Positions 47,044 through 59,806 of a DNA stretch of 64,000 bases are shown here, in pieces. Below the pieces are notes generated by a model. The model was not told the origin of the DNA and searched no databases. It saw only the letters and a list, made by a program, of their open reading frames with translations. Positions within the stretch are counted from its first letter, which is position 1. Each line of letters opens with the position of its first letter. This DNA is from Icerya purchasi (taxonomy: Eukaryota; Arthropoda; Insecta; Hemiptera; Monophlebidae). The position numbers and the translations under genes are program-made. The stretch covers positions 157,579,774 to 157,643,773 of the forward strand of contig CM077115.1 of assembly GCA_039619475.1 (NCBI GenBank). The letters run 5' to 3'.

Positions 47044-47069
47044 AAGATCGATTACCTGATTTGCAGTCG
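47037..47069 (+). CDS. Putative first coding exon of a syntaxin-family gene
   Basis: Seen: ATG at 47037 followed by 10 codons (MVKDRLPDLQS) and a consensus donor GTGAGT at 47070. Known: syntaxins 1 to 4 begin with an N-peptide of the form M-(x)-K-D-R-(T/L)-x-x-L that binds Munc18-type proteins, and in vertebrate syntaxin-1 genes the first exon stops after about 10 codons. Inference: this is exon 1 of a plasma-membrane syntaxin (SNARE for vesicle fusion). I found no exon with the Habc or SNARE motif in the remaining 17 kb, so intron 1 would be long. The short length makes chance possible, but the GC-rich upstream patch supports a true 5' end. Confidence 0.5.
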
Positions 47070-47615
47070 GTGAGTGCTGTTAACATTTTCTTGAACGTTT
47101 CGAATTTTTATTTATTTTATAAGACGGCGATCAGCGGTAGTTGTTCAGCTGTATATTCACTCTGTGTTTCCTCAAGTCTGATAACTCTGTAGATTCTAGT
47201 GCTTTACTTGAAAGGATTTTCTGAATATTGTGAGGCTTGCTATGTCTCTTAATTGTAAGCGCTTATTGTTCTTTTTATTTATTACCAGCATTCAGGTCTT
47301 TTTGTCTGTTTTTATTCCGCGATCGTAATATATTTTTTATTTATCTATTTATTTATTTACCATTTTAATATTTACAATCTAAAATAATTTGGTATTGTAA
47401 TATAGCTTCTATACTGTACTACTTATTACATTTTTCGATTGATACCGATAATGTGATTCTAGTTGTTAGTTAACTCTATTACTATTATTATTTATTTATT
47501 TATTTATATATTTATTATTATTATTATTATTATTATATTGTTATTAATCATCAAATTTATCAGTAGCGCATTCGTGATGAAGAGAGGCTTGAATTGTGAT
47601 AAAATATGAAGATTC
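47070..47615 (+). other. Presumed first intron of the syntaxin-like gene, 5' part
   Basis: AT-rich DNA with ATTT and ATT microsatellites (about 47340-47360 and 47495-47545). No exon was recognised. If the exon call is right, the following mobile elements also lie in this intron. Confidence 0.35.
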
Positions 47616-47623
47616 TTAAGCGA

Positions 47624-48051
47624 CAAAGCCGTGTCCACGGGGTGATGGTTGGGGGTTAACCCCCCCCCCATGAGAACTGAAATAATTATTATAAATATAC
47701 AAAAATCTGAAAAAAATCATAAAATTTAAAATAAATATTGATGAATTTTTAGGGTGTTCGTACCTACCTTTAAAAGAAAAAAGAAAAAATGTGTTCTATA
47801 TTTTTAGGTACTTCATTAATATTTTATACAAAAATTTTTTTATTACGAGTATAATTAATAATATATGTAATTTTTTGTTAATGTTTATATACGGGGGGTA
47901 ATTCATTCATGTAAATTATTAATATATAAATCAAAATGATGGAAATTATTAATAGTACGAATATTAGTGAAAAATGTTTTGTTATTTATAAAATAAATAT
48001 GCGAAGAAAATTTTCACCCCCCACCCCTCCAAAATTTTGGGCACGGGCCTG
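47624..48051. mobile_element. hAT-like MITE, copy 1
   Basis: It begins CAAAGCCGTGTCCACGGGG and ends with the complement of CAGGCCCGTGCCCAAAATTT. An 8-bp duplication flanks it (TTAAGCGA at 47616-47623; TTATGCGA at 48052-48059, one mismatch), as for hAT elements. The body matches copy 2 (48334-48638) through blocks such as AATCAAAATGATGGAAATTA. No coding capacity. Confidence 0.8.
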
Positions 48052-48333
48052 TTATGCGAGGTATTTATACAACGTGTATATGGAACTAATTAGTTACCGT
48101 ACCTATAATTATCCAAATTATATTTCATATTGAGATTTTGTTAAAAAAATATTAAAAATTATATTTTTCTCTAATATGTTTTAAGAATCGAACTGCTATC
48201 CCCCCCGGGTTTGCCACCAATTATTATTATTGTTGTTAAAATTATTATTATTATTATTATTCAGAGCCGTATCTAGACCAAAATTTCGGGAGGGGTTACG
48301 AAAATATAAATATATATATATATACCATGAAAT

Positions 48334-48638
48334 CTAGGCCGTGTCCACGGGGTGGGTTTTGGGGGTTAAACCCCCTCATGAGAACTGAAATAGCTTAGGT
48401 ACTTTATTAATATTTTATGCAAAATTTTTTGTTACGAGTATAATTAATAACATATGTAATTTTTATTAATGTTTATACAGTAATTCGTTTATTTAAATTA
48501 TTAATATATAAATCAAAATGATGGAAATTATTGATAGCATGAATATTAGTGAAAAATGTATTTTTATTTATAAAATAAATGTGCGAAGAAAATTTTCGAC
48601 CCCCCCCCCCCCCTTCCAAAATTCTGGGCACGGGTCTG
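48334..48638. mobile_element. hAT-like MITE, copy 2
   Basis: It begins CTAGGCCGTGTCCACGGGG and ends with the complement of CAGACCCGTGCCCAGAAT. A perfect 8-bp duplication CATGAAAT flanks it (48326-48333 and 48639-48646). It lies in the same orientation as copy 1, about 280 bp away. A further similar end (CAGAGCCGTATCTAGACC, near 48262) lies between them. Confidence 0.85.
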
Positions 48639-48646
48639 CATGAAAT

Positions 48647-51600
48647 ATATCTATTTATAAATAGTGCACTAAAGCCTTGTAGTTTATTATTGTATATGCA
48701 ATATTTGAACACTACAAAATAAAAACACAAATAAAAAATAGCCGTTATTCCGATAGAATTTATAAAAATTTCAATTTTCTCTTTTCTTTTGACAAAAAAA
48801 TTGAAAAGAAATAAATTTATTCTGAATTTCGGTCCATTTAATTCAAGCAGTTATTATTTCGCAGACATTTCGGGCAGGTTTGAACCCTGATACCTCCTTC
48901 CAGACACGGACTTGTTATTAATATAATTATCGGAGATAGGCTCAATTATCGATTATTGAATTTCGGTCGCATAAAATTAATTTATCCGAATTTGTTAGGA
49001 ATAAAAGATTGTTTCATACTTTGTTGGATCGTTTTTAATAATTACTACGGCGTTTCATAATTTCGTAATAATTAATCAGATCAATATTTAAATTCTAGAA
49101 GATTGAGTAATAAACTGATCGACAACGGTCTTGTGTCAGAAAAAAAACAAATTCTAATCGAATTTATTAGAACGGCATGCCAGGAAACAGTTGGTACTTT
49201 CTATTTCCCTTCCCGCATGCGGCCAATATCTTTTAATAAATTACAAAAGACACGATCTAACACGTGTTTTTTTGAACAGATGCATTATTACAAATTCGTT
49301 ACATCAATTTCTGCTAAAATTTGAGCTTTCTCTTATCTATAAGCATCTTACATTGTCTTTCACCACACATCATTCCCTCGGTCCGTTTTGTTATATTGTC
49401 GATATTTGATTGAATCAAAATTAACCGACTTTTTTTGTCCTTTTTATTTCTAGCTAAAGTGTTTCTGTAAAAAAAACGGGGAAAAACGAAAAAAAAAACG
49501 AAAAAAAAACTGTTGCAGCGCCTCTCATTAATGAAATAATTTTTACCTTCGTGGTGCCGTTTCATAAAAATGTATCTGTCTATTGGTTTGGTTCATTTTT
49601 GCCAATATTGTAGTGGATTGAAATTTCCTTTGCATGTATAGTGATGTATCTCGTATTGTGCTCGTATTATTATATTTTTATATATATATATATATGATTG
49701 GGCGTGTATTTATATTTATGTACATGTGTTGCGTATTAAATATAAAATAAAATTTTGGTTATTATTGTTAGGGAATGAAGGGAAGGGATCATCAACTTAG
49801 TAATGTTTGCCAGCGAGACTCGAACCAAGTTGTTCCGACCTAGTGAATTACTTTCTGTACGTAATATAATGGCACAGGGGAAAAAAACAGTATGAATATC
49901 CTCTGAAGAAAATATAGAATATTTTCAGTAAAATCTGTACCGGTTACAGTTGCATAATTGTAATTGTAACCTAATGATTAAGAGCGTAACCAGGGGGGCC
50001 TTGTTTCAGTTTCTGTTCAAGGAGGGTTAAATTGTTTTAAAGAAGACCATCTTTAGATCAATGACTAGAATTATTTGCTTGAAATAAACCATGTGAACAA
50101 TTTATTATGTATTTCTATTACCTATTTGTTTATGTAATTTTTCGAATTTCATTTTAATACGAAATTGTAAATGTGTAAGCATAATAAAAAGAAACAACTG
50201 ATGTAAAATTAAACAATTGTTAACCGCAATTAAATAAACTCTACAGAAAATTTTAGGACAAGAAATTACAATGTACCTTTTCATTAATACATTTTTTAAA
50301 TTTTAAATTTTTAGGGGTTCCTTCTCCCAAATGGCGCTCCACTGTAATTAAACTAAGAAGTTATGCTTTTTGATGCTTATAGATCTTATATAGATAAATC
50401 ATATAGCTGCTCGAAATGATTGTAATTACCAATGGACTCTAGTAAGGTCATTAGAACGCGTAATTAATTGATGATAAACATTGGTCGCATGCGCTAAAAT
50501 ATTATTTCACAAAATCTTACGCAGATCAGTAATATGCATACACATTTGAGGGGCACTTGTTTTCGGTATTATTTGTAATTGTTTAAACTAAGAATTAATA
50601 GTTAAGCGTCACATGTATTGGTCGTACGTGTAAGATAAAAAGGGCTATATATCTTATTATACTAGACTAATGGCAGAAAATAAGGTATAGTATGATATGC
50701 AAATTTTGCGATTTGCTTTAGTTGAAACGTGTGATCGATGAGCCTTGTAAACTTTAACCTCTTTTATTTAGTTTGTGTGTGACAGTTGAGATTATCAGAC
50801 TATTCTTCGTCGTCGTTATTTAGGGCGAAAATTTTCCCTAGTAGTACTACGAAAAAATAATATTTCCTCTGTTTTATTACGAGTTTATTGAGATTTACGA
50901 CTTCCCGAAATAGCTATCTGGCTGATTTATGTCTACCTTCAACTGTTTACGGTACTGTTAAGCCGATAATACAAGTGTTAACGCTGTTAGTTTTGGAAAA
51001 TTGTAAAGGAATAGAGAAAATTAAAGTTAGACCACACTTTATGCATTTTTGTTTTACGAAAGAGTTGAATTCGCAAATTAGTAAGAAAGGATAGTTTTAA
51101 AATCTGGCAAAACACTTGTGTATCACTCTGATTGCAAGGCCTTCAGGAGTGTACGGTTTCCGCGTTCATGCCTTTTGCATCTTCTTCCGGTTGGCTCTGG
51201 CCACATAATTATTATTTCTTCTTTTTCGTCTTCTTCTTCTTCTTCTTCTTATTATTATTATTCAAAATTATATGCATAAAAATTATTCCATTAATGATAC
51301 AAACCGAAGATTGTTGCTGTTTCAAGTCGATGTTCCTTATTAACATACACACCCGTAAATGGGAAGCTAAGCCACTTTTTGAGCGCTTTGGAATTTGTGA
51401 TCGCCTAATTGAACTTCTGAAGTAATAAAAGAACAATTATCGTTCTAGTCTGTTTACGTGTCGCAGAATTACGCTTATGTTGATTTCTTTATGACGACCT
51501 AGATTTCACCGTATTTCCACTGTTGTTGAACATTTCGCATTTTTTCTCTTTCTTTCTTTTCTTTTTTCTTTCTTTTTTTTTTTTTTTTGCTTCACTCATT

Positions 51601-53395
51601 TTTGGTATCGTGTAATTGATTTTATAATTATGCAGTAGTAATAAGTGAAATGTCGAGTATTGTTGTACCGAAACCAAATTAATTTCGGTTAGATTCTAAA
51701 AAATGTCCGGTGCTTCGAATTACGGAATTAGTAATAACCAATTTTACAGACTGAACGATTCGAGTCGTCTTATTAGCGTAGAAAATCGGGCAGGCTATTA
51801 ATAAATGATTTTACTATGAAAAAATTCACGTTGAGCAAAATAATTGACGTAATATTAAAGCCGTTATGCTTGCTAACCTGCTCCGGAGCAGGTCGCTTCG
51901 CTCACTAGCGCTTCAATTATTTATTCGTTTTACGAACGAGTTGTAAAAAATAAAAGTAAAATTTTCCAATAATTTTAGCAATTTTTAGTAATTTCGGACT
52001 ATTTGATTAATAAATTTCGCAGTGCGAATAAATGACCGCGAAAATCGTTCGGTTTATATCTATAAAGAAATTAGTTTTCAGCGGTCGAGCCAGAAATTTA
52101 TTCCGGTTGAAAGACTTTATATCGGTTTTTTTTGCCAAGGGGTATATCGTTTATACATATAAAATCAAAAAACATAAGCCTATTCTATTTGTCCTCATTG
52201 CCTCTATTTCTAGTCAAGTTAAAATCTAACCCTAATAACATTTTTAGCACTTTTTTTTAGTCTCTGAAGTTAGGTCGAAAATTTATTTTCAACTCGGAGG
52301 GTTTTCCCTTAGTTCCGAGAGAGTATGTTCAACTATCGGGAAGTGGCAATGCGACTGATGATCAATTTTTTTGGCCGAGTACTTCGATGTTGTGAAACAT
52401 AAAGCTGTCCAAGTTCAGTCTCAATGTTTATTACAAAAGAAAATTATTCATACGGAGAAACGAATTTCGTAACATCTTTAATAGCCAACACGAAGCTATT
52501 TGTTTCGGGTGAAATACGTGATTTTGAATTTTTAAATGTTCAGTACCACGTGTAAACACTGAATACGCAGCTGTTATTACGGTGAATCGACAAGTGTTGT
52601 TATTTCAAGTTAATAAACGGTTTGCACGTATACATTTTCGATAAACTCCCGACCACGCGAAGTGTTCTTTCAGGGGTTGGAATTACGCTCCAGAATGATC
52701 AAAATGAAATGGTGTTACACGAACTACTCCGTTGGTTCGAAAGGTTTGAATATCTCTATTCATTCCTGTTCAAAATGTTTTTAAGTTCTCTCAAGGACTC
52801 TCTTTAAGGTTTTTGATAATAGAATACGATGTTTCTGTTGTTCCAACACACGCTCCGTTTACGTTTCAGTTGGTGTGTCTTGTTCCTTTTTCGCGTTCTC
52901 TGCTTCCTTTTTTTTTCATCTTCTTTGATCGGCTTTACCCTCTTGATCGTCAGTAGCGACCGACAAAAACGGGCTGCTATTCAGAGAAATCTCGAAATCT
53001 GTTTCCATTCCTTTCGAAACATGTTTATATTCGCTGTATTCATTTTGATTTTTGCATAAATGTTTAATGTCGGAATGCTTCATATTATTCAGAATATAAA
53101 ATACGGATGGAGCGAGATAAATGTGCAATTTTCGAAAATTTTTAAAAAATCTTCGGCAACCAAAAAGGAAGAAAGCGACATAGTTCGATGATAGGGCGAT
53201 TTTATTAATAGCAATTTATTAGCGCAGAGGACCGGGTTGACGGACTCCTTGGGGTTGATAAGAAATTTTGGCATTGAACTGATTGTAACTGATTATTTTA
53301 TGTATATCGTACAATTGCGTTATAGGATACATATTATTGTGTCTCCTATCTTTCTCCACAGATCGTTCCCATTGTTTGTTCCTTCCTACTAACAG
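48647..53395. other. Mostly AT-rich DNA, few recognisable features
   Basis: Near 49805-49835 the - strand has GGTTCGAGTCTCGCTGGC, a B-box-like motif that could belong to a tRNA-derived SINE. A (CTT)n run lies at 51229-51261 and a perfect 16-bp palindrome at 51877-51892. No coding frame was supported. Confidence 0.45.
51877..51892. repeat. Perfect 16-bp palindrome
   Basis: CCTGCTCCGGAGCAGG, GC-only except for two A/T pairs, in AT-rich DNA. It is followed by GTCGCTTCGCTCACTAGCGCTTC. It may be the end of a decayed element. Confidence 0.6.
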
Positions 53396-53505
53396 CATCG
53401 GATATCGTATCAAAATATAACTGATTCACTTCCCTTTCTAATTGTTTCTGGGTGAGAAGGTCCCCCTGGTTGACGAGCCCAATAAAGACAGAGAAAAAAA
53501 AGGAT
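53396..53505 (+). mobile_element. 3' UTR fragment of the 24.7-kb LINE family
   Basis: TAATTGTTTCTGGG and GGTTGACGAGCCCAA followed by an A-rich tail match the 3' end of the - strand LINE at 24668-26697. Only the last 100 bp is recognisable. Confidence 0.65.
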
Positions 53506-55237
53506 AAAAATTTCCAAATTTGAAATAAAAAAGTGTTCGATCTAAATAGGGAGCCGGCTCCTTTTCGAGACGTATTACTTATATCTTTGATAGGATATTA
53601 AGAGTTTTAAAAATCTCGTCACTTTAATATTTTCGTAATTTGGTAATTTAATAGAATACCTAAGATTCACTTCGTAAACAATAGCGTCGTTGGCGTTTAA
53701 TAAAATATATTAGACTTATGTCCCTCTTACTTCGGATAAAATAGTATTATCGAGCCTCGACCGTTGATTTAACATATGTTTTTCTCTTCTTTGATTTAGT
53801 TTCCGTCATCTGATCCCATATAATTCTCATATTAATTTTCGGAAGTTTTTTATTTTTTTAATTTTTCAGTTGATAAAGTTGTTTAATAAATTCCTATAAG
53901 AAATACTAATTATATTTTTGTTCTGGTTTTCGTACATTTATCGTGTTGTACATACGTTGGTTAAGTAATTCCTAGTATGCGAAAGAAGTAAGTTTAGTTT
54001 CCATTCGAAAGCAGGGCATTAGAATTAATATGTTCTTTTTATTCTTCGGTATTTTTTAACCCTTTTTCAGGATTTTTGTATATGGCTATTATTTTCGTTG
54101 CATACAAAGAGTGTATATTATTTCGAATGGTTTGAGTAGCTTTATGTTATGCCTGGATTCTATATTTTTCTTTATCTCTGCTTACTAATCCATCTGTATA
54201 GGATTATTTCAAAATCCTCGTATTTTCATTAAAACAACTTATTATTTCGAGACGCCGTCTTCTATAATTTTACCACATATTTTTATAAAATATCTTCAGA
54301 TTTAATATATGTCATTCATTTATCGGAGGAAAATCGCTTAGACAGTAGTGCTTGATTACGCGAACGTTTGGGTTTCTGTAAATAACGTGTACGACCTTTT
54401 CTGCCGTAAAAAGTATATTTAGTAAATCAACAAATGTGAAACGGAAAAAAATAAATAAAATAAAGTGTCAGTCGTTGCATTACCGTGCACTTTCCGATCT
54501 ATGTTAAATCACTCGGAAGAATTTGAAGCAGATCGTGGCGCACATTTTCTCCTGCCGTAGTTTTCCGGTTCGATAATTGTCTGCAGTTGTTTCGTTTGCA
54601 TGACTTGAATTCGCTAGTTCTTATATACGTTTAAAACGCGTCGTGTTACTGCTTTATCTTATTGAAGCTTTCTCTCGAGTTTGCGACCGGATCAGAAATT
54701 TTAAAACTATCTGTAAATTGAACAAGTATTTTCCACGTTGCCTTCTGGTCGATACTTACCATCATTATCGGTTGTGTCTACACTTGTGATCGTGCAGCGT
54801 TTACTTTTATTTTTAATTAATTACAGCAGTCGGCAATATTCCGTATTTTATAATTATTATGGAAGTTGTTCAAAAAGGGTAAGATTTATAAATTGTTTTC
54901 TGTAATAAATATCTCAATGGACCGCCAAAAAGTGGGAGATTAAATTATATGAGGCAAATCGGTTCACGCGACCTATACTTTACGTTCAGTAGTTGTTGGT
55001 GTCTACTGTGACAACTTACAGATACCAGTGTTTCGCTCGGCTAAAGGCATCCCTCCACTTGGATACTTGTTTAACTTAGCGGCCGCATATCAAAGCGAAA
55101 AAAGAGCAGACAAACACAAACGTTAGACACAGCTATGCTGGTAAACAGATTTCAAGTTAAGAACATACTGTTATGTTATTTATGTGTTTTATGCCCTCAG
55201 GGATGCCAACCATGAGATCTCTTCGAACTCGTGGATT

Positions 55238-55280
<43 letters not shown>

Positions 55281-56030
55281 TTTTTTAAATATCATTAATT
55301 TGAAACTGAGATTTTAAATTATTTTTTATTTTCCCATAATTTGTAACGATCTTTCTTTAATGACCGGCCGCTGAAAACATACAATTACTATACGTTCGAC
55401 GCGAGAATTATATAATATTAAACAAATTTGTACGTAACACTGTCTGTCGGCGGTGGTTTTGGACCATGCGATGACGGGTCCGAAGAATACGATCGGTTGC
55501 TCTGTTCGTTCGAATTTAATCGTATGCCGCGTAATTTGGTAATTTAATAATCAATCTCAGCGTAATTTAAATTTCATACAATTCTGACGGGCGATCATTT
55601 ACTAGTTCGCGCTGCAGACGGTTCGATTAATCCAACAAACTATTTTTCTGTTAACGGAGATCGTTTTCGCGACTCTTTACGGATGACGAACGGAACTATT
55701 CAAAAAATCTTCTAAGAAAGTTCAACTTGACTGCTACCTGCCTTCCATTTTCTATCTACGGCATCATCAGTTTGCTTGTCCTTCCAGCGGGGACCAATCA
55801 TCGCCATTTCTCTAATCATTGACCTTTCTCCAGTCTGAAAACAAGATTTCAATTACACGCACATTTACTTTCGCGCTACCTATTCTAAATTATTTTTTAC
55901 TTTTAATTTTATTTCTTTTTTATTTGAAATTTATCCTGAGCTTATGTAATGGGCACATTACAATATCGAGACTAATCTATAAAGTTGTGTCATATCCATT
56001 TGAACTTCAGCGCTCGAATTATGGATGTGC
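53506..56030. other. AT-rich DNA with a (TTTA)n microsatellite
   Basis: A (TTTA)n run occupies 55236-55284. The parts near 54940-55150 and 55360-55680 are somewhat richer in GC, but no coding frame or terminal repeat was recognised. Confidence 0.5.
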
Positions 56031-56268
56031 GAACCGGTAATCGAATACTATTCAGGAGGTTCAAAATAAAATCGTAAGACTGACGACAAACGCAAGGTGG
56101 CTTCAAAAGAATGAAAACCTATTGCGGGATTTAAATCTGAAATTTGTGGACGATGTTATTCGGAAGTTTGCAAGGGCGCACGTCACTGACTGCGCGAACA
56201 CAGGAATCGAGAGAAATTCACCGCTGCCGGAGGATGACCTTAAGTCACGAAGACTTAAACGCTGTTAA
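56030..56268 (+). pseudogene. Jockey-like LINE ORF2 extreme C-terminus
   Basis: One frame reads TIQEVQNKIVRLTTNARWLQ, DLNLKFVDDVIRKFARAHVT and DDLKSRRLKRC, stop at 56266-56268. This matches the Jockey-clade tail (FQNK.LR...NAPW ... IR.FARKH ... RRLKR). It is open for about 75 codons but carries no RT or RNase H. Confidence 0.75.
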
Positions 56269-58195
56269 TTTAAAATATAAATTGTTATTGGACTTAGTTA
56301 TCATCACTTACGACCAGCCGAGGGTCGGGCTAAGTTTTTACACCGAGGCTTGTGTTTTACACTTTGTTGAATTTATTACTTGTTTAAGATTTATTTTAAG
56401 ATTGTTAATAATCAATCATACGGGCCTCATAGGATGTTAGAAAAGACAAAAAAAAAAACAACTATAAGCGTTTAAGTACACTATTGTAAATTTTAAAGGC
56501 GAATAGTAATAGTTGTTAGTATAGTTATATTACGGACACTATAAAAAAGGAAAATGTAAAACTAAACAATAAATTAATATTTGTTGACGGAAAAATAAAA
56601 TAAATCGTAATTTTTCTTATTATTAAATTTGTTCTGTTAAAACCGCATGTGCAGTGTATAAAATTTAATAATTTTTGGAAGTGATTGTTAACGAGATATT
56701 GAATTGCACAATTTAAAAAAATTTGGGTTATTTGAAGCTCTCGATGTAGTATGTACGAGAAGTCTGCACCTTTGCAGAAAAAAAAAAAAAAGGTAGCAAT
56801 TGAAAAGATCTGTACGTGAGGTATTGTAAAATAGACAGATTACGATATCGGGAAGTCATGAATGTAATGAAGACAATATATAAATAAATTCGCCGCGCAA
56901 TTTTATAAAACATATTTCCGGAGTAGAATTAAATAGCACTCAATAAGAAATCTACTTTGGTTTATAGGAGTAAAAAAAGTGGATCATCGAAGAAAAAAAA
57001 AAAACATTCAAATTTGATAAAAAAAAGTCATGCTACCCCTGAATATGTATATACTGGATTACTTGTATGTGTATATGTTTAATATGCGATCTTGGCGAGA
57101 TTCTCAAAGGTAATATACATGTTTTCAAAATGATAATAATAAATAAAAAATAAAAATAGAAACGATTATCCTGTAAGGTAGAAACAAAGACGACAATTCA
57201 GATACTGTATACATTATTTCAAAACAAATGCTCCTCTGCTCCCCGAAGATCATCGATCGTTCATGAATGTTAAGCTGAGTTTTTGTTGAAATATTACGAA
57301 TAGGCTGAATTTTTTTTGATTTTACTAACATTGCTGGTGGCCTAATATTAAAATTCCAGAGAGTTACAGTCATTTGAAACCAAAGAACTCCGTTTATAGA
57401 CGCAACGTGCGATGTCGTACACGGGAGATGATCGGTTTCTCACTCTAATACGGTAATTACGGTAATTACAGTAATTACGATAATTACCGTGACAAACTCT
57501 TTAGGCCCATTGAGTGCGTAAGCCAATATCAATATACTGCTTCCCCATCGTTAGGTCGTCTAAATTTATTTAATCGGTAAAGTTCGCTGTCAAATGTCAA
57601 ACTTGTTTTGAAATACCGGTGACTTAAGGAGGACGCTTCTTTTTCTCTTGTCATAAAATATAATAGGCGGGAGATTATGCGTTGTTAAAACACTTGTTCG
57701 AAATTAATTTCCCCGAAACCTGCGGACGTTCGTTCACCTTTATTCATTCGGCGCGTACATTAATTTATCGAGGAAATACGAAGAAAACAAACTCGAAATA
57801 TTTCGATTGGTCCCGATTGGCAAAGAACACTCATCGAAACGCCTCTATGGCATCGAAGAAACATCGATATTGTTTCAACTTTTGCCTTGTATCAGCCGCG
57901 GAACTCGTTATATTCCAAAGGATAAAAATGATAGGCGTCCTGAAGATAGTCCTATCTCTTTGCTTATTCCTCGCATATTTATATTAAAAACATATTATTA
58001 AATGTAATATTTTTTAACGGAATTTTATTACAAAAATTTTTAAAATAGTTAAAAAAAAAAAATACCGACTTCGAAATTTACTTGGAAAATTTAATAAAAA
58101 CACGATGTGAAAAGTAAAAAATAAACATTTAATAAAAGATAATAAAAAATATACAAAAGGATAGTGCGATTATTCTTAAACAATATTAATGGCTT
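56269..58195. other. AT-rich DNA, nothing firmly recognised
   Basis: A short tandem run of GTAATTACG-like repeats lies at 57450-57490. Two overlapping frames at 57682-58001 are slightly GC-richer than their surroundings but have no recognisable domain. Confidence 0.45.
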
Positions 58196-58199
58196 AATT

Positions 58200-59011
58200 A
58201 GAGTCCCGATATATACCATATTCCCAAACTGCAACAATATGGAATACATTGCGAAGAAAATAAGAGCAGTTTTAATAGCTTTGTACACATTAAAGAAATA
58301 TGCAACAAATGAAACATTAAAAGTAATTTATTATGCGCTAGTAGAGTCGAGGATCAGATATGGAATTCAGGCATGGGGAATGGCGAGAAAAGCATACTTG
58401 GAGAAAATAAATAAATTGCAAATTAAATGCTTGAAATTAATAGGAAATCCTTAAGGGGAGAAACCGATAGTGAAATAATTAAAAAAGAAAACGTAATGAG
58501 CATAAGAGGAAGATATGTGAATTCACATACCAACAGAAAAGAAAATTGAATTGGAGGAAAGAATAAACACAGAATACGAGTTGAGGGAAAAACTTTCGTT
58601 CCAACTGCCGTTAGCAAGAACAAAGATGGGGGAGCAAACGGATAAATATAACTCAGATGTTGAATAAAATACCTTAAAAAATAATAGAGAAGGAAAAAAT
58701 AGGGGAAAGGAAAATAAAGGAATGGCTTCAGGAAGAAGAAAATATAAAAAAAATAATAAACATAAAATAAAAAGACAAAGCGCAACAAAAAAACTAGAAA
58801 AAAAAACAAACTTTGAATATAGAAAATAGAAATAGATTAGTAATTATTGATAAGTAAAATAGATAGATTAAGTAAATATTACACGATTATGTATATGTGT
58901 TAATTTAAGATGGTAAAATGTCAAATAGGATAATTCGTCGACAAGCGTTTTAGCTTGACGAAAATTTTTGTATGTAAAAAATTATAAATACATATTTTTC
59001 AAAAAAAAAAA
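58200..59011 (+). mobile_element. LINE 3' end with poly-A tail
   Basis: An ATG-free frame reads MEYIAKKIRAVLIALYTLKK, YATNETLKVIYYALVESRIR, YGIQAWGMARKAYLEKINKL and QIKCLKLIGNP, then after a frameshift YELREKLSFQLPLARTKMG. This is the RT C-terminal region of a non-LTR element. The 3' UTR has the GTCGACAAGC ... GCTTGACGAA hairpin and ends in an A-run at about 59000-59011. It is the sister copy of 30950-32097. Confidence 0.8.
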
Positions 59012-59804
59012 ATTAAAATGAGAGTACAACAACACTGTCATTCGTGTTTTTTATAAGCTCAATTATTGAAAACATAAGAAATATTTAATACGGTTTCTTA
59101 ATTGTTGCAGTTTTATGGTGTACCGCGATACACTGATTGAGATGTGAATGGTGTTTAAGAATATAATCATAATATCCTTCCTTTAAGGTATATTTTGTTG
59201 TAAAATACAATTATCTTGTAACGAGTATCTTTTTTAAATTGTTAACGAATTTTTATTAAATTTTTATAGCTTAAAGTAGGTATTTCAAAAATAAAAAAGG
59301 AAAAAAACAGGCACTTTCACCAATTTTTAGTGTAAATATTGTTCAGCGATAATGCGGACGACAATCTAAAATGTCGCTACATTCTGTACTGTATAAAGCT
59401 GGGTATTAGTTTTATAATGTTCAAATTTCATCAGTAGAGTAAATTTGTTAATCGCGCTTCGGGGGTTTCAAATTTATTTTCTTTCTTCGAATCTTTGTAA
59501 AAAGAAACGCCGGTAATAGAGGTCATCTTTGCTCATCTCCTATTTAATTCTAAAATTTTGGGTGTTCATCAATAGGTTCTAATAAAAACTTTGTGATTAA
59601 TTTTTGCCTGGCTATATTAACTAACGAAAATACTTTTCTCTTAAGGAGGACTCATTTTTCAACGCTTATTTTAGTGACTACAAAGTAATTCACCGATACG
59701 GATTCGTACTTATGTAGGACCACCACTAACCGATATGGTTTCTAATCATTAGAGTATCTTTGCAGTCAGTCCATATATACGGTATCGAAAGTTATACGCG
59801 GTAA
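59012..59804. other. AT-rich DNA, nothing recognised
   Basis: No supported frame or repeat between the LINE tail and the mariner pair. Confidence 0.6.
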
Positions 59805-59806
59805 TA

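Noticed and set aside
48860..48910. Second tRNA-like site (GGTTTGAACCCTG)
   Set aside because: Only a B-box-like word, no A box or stems.
49760..49870. tRNA gene on the - strand suggested by GGTTCGAGTCTCGCTGGC
   Set aside because: A B-box-like motif is present, but no matching A box at the right distance and no cloverleaf arms could be paired; at most a SINE remnant.
55236..55284. (TTTA)n run as the tail of a LINE
   Set aside because: No retroelement coding sequence or 3' UTR was recognisable on either side.
57682..58001. Two overlapping frames of 101 and 64 codons as a small gene
   Set aside because: No domain, hydrophobic end rich in Leu and Ile, and no consistent start or splice context.
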